64,000 nucleotides of DNA from Bacillus sp. T33-2. Its GTDB lineage: Bacteria > Bacillota > Bacilli > Bacillales > Cytobacillaceae. Positions 62,191 through 64,000 of the stretch are shown piece after piece. A program made the translations under genes and the position numbers. Positions within the stretch are counted from its first letter, which is position 1; every line of letters starts with the position of its first letter. The notes under the pieces are model-generated. The model worked only from the letters and a program-made list of their open reading frames with translations. It ran no database searches and was not told the DNA's origin. Location of the stretch: assembly GCF_002860205.1 (NCBI RefSeq), contig NZ_PGVB01000007.1, forward strand, positions 92,061 through 156,060, written 5' to 3'.

Positions 62191-63504
62191 ATGCAAAACA
62201 ATAACAGTACACTTGCGAGGCACGGACTTTTGGCTGAGGATGTTTTTAAGGATTTTAACGGTGGAGTCAGCAACGCAGCAGCTTTGGTAAAAGGGCTTAT
62301 TGAAAGGAACGGCCTTAAAGATTTCTCGAATGTACCTGACCATGAACTGATTGCAATGCTAAAAGAAACATCCAGGGGTATTCAGTCTCCCGGCCCCGGG
62401 ATGCTGATTGACCCGGTACAGGGTGACCTTCCGTTAACCGATTTCGACCCATATATCCGTGGAATAGTCCGTTGGCTGAACGAATTAGGAATTTACACTT
62501 TTGGCAGCTGTGACGGACATGGAAGAACGCCCGCAATGATTCTATTAAAAAAATTCCCTAACGCTAAACAACTGGAAGTACTTAAAACTGCTGCTCTAGA
62601 AGAAATTGATTTCCGCTGTGAAGGCAAAAGAGTAAGTCTCCGCTATCCCGAAGATAAGCAGGAATTGTTACTTAATATGGCAGAAAATCTTTATCGCCTC
62701 TGGAACAATCCTGGCTACCTTACTGACCTCCAGGCAATGAAATTTAAATCCTTTCTAATTGAAATGCTTTCTATTCCTGGGTCAAGCGGTAATGAAAGAG
62801 CAATAACTTTACGCTTGCGGAACAAATTGCTTCGCCTTCTTGATCACACGTATATAGACAAGAAAGGCAATCTTCTTGGATTCATCGAACTTGGTCAGGG
62901 CCCGACCATTCTTCTTTCATCTCATATGGATACAGTGGAAGAAATCGAAACTGGCCGCGAAATTATGGTAAACGGAACAATGCTAAGCAGCTCAAAAGGT
63001 ATTCTTGGTGCTGATGACAGGGCCGGGATTGCAGCCATCATTGAAATATTAAGAAGACTACCCAAAACCAATTTCAGGGGAACGATAAAAGTAGCATTTA
63101 CGGTAGAAGAAGAAATTGGCTGCCTTGGATCCCGTGGAATTGACCGGGATTTTCTCGAGGACGTACAGGCTGCGATTGTAATTGACCGGAGAGGGAATCG
63201 CGACATCGTCACATCAAACCGTGGCTTTCCCTTCTGCCCGGAAGAATTCGGCTTCATCATGGAGAAAGCAGGTAAATTTGCTGGAATGGATGACTGGAAA
63301 GCTGTTCCTGGTGGTATAAGTGATGCGAAAGTCTTTTCAAGCTTTGGTATCCCGTCCGTCAACCTCTCAGTGGGATATCAGCATGAACACACAGATTTAG
63401 AAACTTTAGATTACAGGGCTACCTTTGAAACAGTGTTACTGGTCGAATCCTTTTTCCATCACATATTGGGCGAAAAGAATGAAAATATAACTCTTTCAAT
63501 CTAA
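62191..63504 (+). CDS. M20-type metallopeptidase with extra N-terminal domain
   Basis: A 437-aa protein. Residues about 185-437 are an M20/PepT-like di-zinc peptidase: LLSSHMDTVEE, GADDRAGIAAIIEIL, VEEEIGCLGS, IDRRGNRD and YQHEHTDLE supply the metal and catalytic residues. Residues 1-180 are a separate region with GIYTFGSCDGHGRTPAMIL, absent from ordinary family members. AAAGGAGATGATAAG precedes the ATG. It is divergent from the TPR gene. Substrate is probably a small peptide; the N-terminal domain may restrict it. Confidence 0.82.
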   Translation: MQNNNSTLARHGLLAEDVFKDFNGGVSNAAALVKGLIERNGLKDFSNVPDHELIAMLKETSRGIQSPGPGMLIDPVQGDLPLTDFDPYIRGIVRWLNELGIYTFGSCDGHGRTPAMILLKKFPNAKQLEVLKTAALEEIDFRCEGKRVSLRYPEDKQELLLNMAENLYRLWNNPGYLTDLQAMKFKSFLIEMLSIPGSSGNERAITLRLRNKLLRLLDHTYIDKKGNLLGFIELGQGPTILLSSHMDTVEEIETGREIMVNGTMLSSSKGILGADDRAGIAAIIEILRRLPKTNFRGTIKVAFTVEEEIGCLGSRGIDRDFLEDVQAAIVIDRRGNRDIVTSNRGFPFCPEEFGFIMEKAGKFAGMDDWKAVPGGISDAKVFSSFGIPSVNLSVGYQHEHTDLETLDYRATFETVLLVESFFHHILGEKNENITLSI

Positions 63505-63540
63505 ACTACTCAGGCCATTATTGAAAAAATCGGTATCATG

Positions 63541-63577
63541 AGTGGCTGTAAGTAAGGCTTAATTAGCTACAGCCACT
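63541..63577 (+). terminator. Inverted repeat after the peptidase gene
   Basis: AGTGGCTGTA faces TACAGCCACT, a perfect 10-bp stem, without a long T run. Confidence 0.65.
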
Positions 63578-63700
63578 TGTAAAGCCGATGATACTCCGAG
63601 CACAAAGTGAATAATAGGATGGTAAAACAACGACTGAAAATCTAGCTCATGCGTCCCACATGAAGACGATTTCAATATTGACACCAAAGGAGGAAATAGA

Positions 63701-63877
63701 ATGGAAACAAAAATAATCAAGGTTGAGCACACTGAACTTGGAATTAAACGATTAAAAAAAGAAATGCAACTGGCAGCAAAACAAGGATATAAGCTTGCTT
63801 TTGATTTAACAGGAATAAAAGATAGGAAGAGGAAAGTTGAAGTTATTATGATGACCAAGCAAAATAAATGTCTATAA
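63701..63877 (+). CDS. Small basic hypothetical protein
   Basis: A 58-aa protein opening METKIIKVEHTELGIKRLKK, lysine-rich and soluble. It has an excellent AAAGGAGG six bases ahead of the ATG, which is the main reason to accept it. No family recognised. It may be co-transcribed with the gene starting at 63996. Confidence 0.6.
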   Translation: METKIIKVEHTELGIKRLKKEMQLAAKQGYKLAFDLTGIKDRKRKVEVIMMTKQNKCL

Positions 63878-63995
63878 AATTGTAAGGGACGATTTAATTT
63901 CTGAAAATTTAACTACATCAATCTTAGCGGAATCGTAGAGAATGTAAAAAGTTTTGTGTAATTGGTTATACTTTCCAATAAGGAGATGATCAATT

Positions 63996-64000
63996 ATGCA
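63996..64000 (+). CDS. Start of a gene cut by the window end
   Basis: AAGGAGATGATCAATT followed by ATG at 63996; only the first codon and two bases are in the window. Confidence 0.45.

Overview
The window looks like a chromosomal segment of a low-GC Gram-positive spore-former of the Bacillaceae (Bacillus sensu lato). The signs are strong AAGGAGG-type ribosome binding sites with frequent GTG and TTG starts, rho-independent terminators after most units, and Bacillus-type genes (DegV, Mqo, MbcS-like ligase, MEDS-domain sensor, LicR-type PTS regulator). No rRNA, tRNA, CRISPR array or transposase was found. Most genes lie on the minus strand.

Layout. 0-9.6 kb: an acyl-CoA ligase/enoyl-CoA hydratase pair next to a broken merR gene and a frameshifted proline iminopeptidase, then an unknown 512-aa protein, an Asn/Asp-rich protein, a VOC protein, a sirtuin, a DUF1643-like protein and an acetamidase/formamidase. 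10-18.7 kb: a selenium/sulfur-handling set (NifS/IscS-like cysteine desulfurase, HesB-like protein, YedE transporter, SirA/YedF-like protein) interspersed with a glutamine amidotransferase, Mqo and DegV. The HesB-like and SirA-like genes each have an in-frame TGA exactly where family members carry a functional Cys, each followed by a SECIS-like hairpin, so both are predicted selenoproteins.

21.9-44 kb: a roughly 23-kb catabolic island. One operon (read right to left) encodes a three-subunit succinate dehydrogenase/fumarate reductase-type enzyme, a two-subunit class I fumarase-type hydratase, a TauE/SafE exporter, a SuyAB-like sulfo-lyase, an Ldh2-family dehydrogenase and a GntR regulator. A second operon encodes a DAACS symporter, biotin carboxylase, biotin carrier, a carboxyltransferase with an altered metal site, a sulfonate/taurine-type ABC transporter, a type III CoA-transferase and a thiolase. 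Divergent from it are a UPF0324 (YeiH) exporter and a LysR regulator. Three copies of a 19-bp partial palindrome lie in front of the main promoters. I infer uptake and dissimilation of a sulfonated carboxylic acid with sulfite export; a sulfosuccinate-like route (dehydrogenation, hydration, sulfite elimination to oxaloacetate) would explain the unusual gene combination but is untested.

The island lies between two ~645-bp direct repeats, each a chimera of an L,D-transpeptidase fragment and the 3' end of a PTS EIIC gene; the intact genes follow at 44.9-52 kb (PTS operon with MupG/DUF871, LicR-type regulator, L,D-transpeptidase). Smaller duplicated gene fragments also flank the yedE-sirA pair and join pip to merR, so duplication plus deletion is a recurring theme.

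52-64 kb: a frameshifted glycosyltransferase, an FMN-dependent alpha-hydroxy-acid oxidase, a MEDS sensor, then a decayed accessory patch: a DUF4011 helicase-nuclease gene broken by an internal inversion, a truncated orphan gene, a small ORF and a TPR protein. The window ends with an M20-type peptidase with an extra N-terminal domain and the start of another gene.
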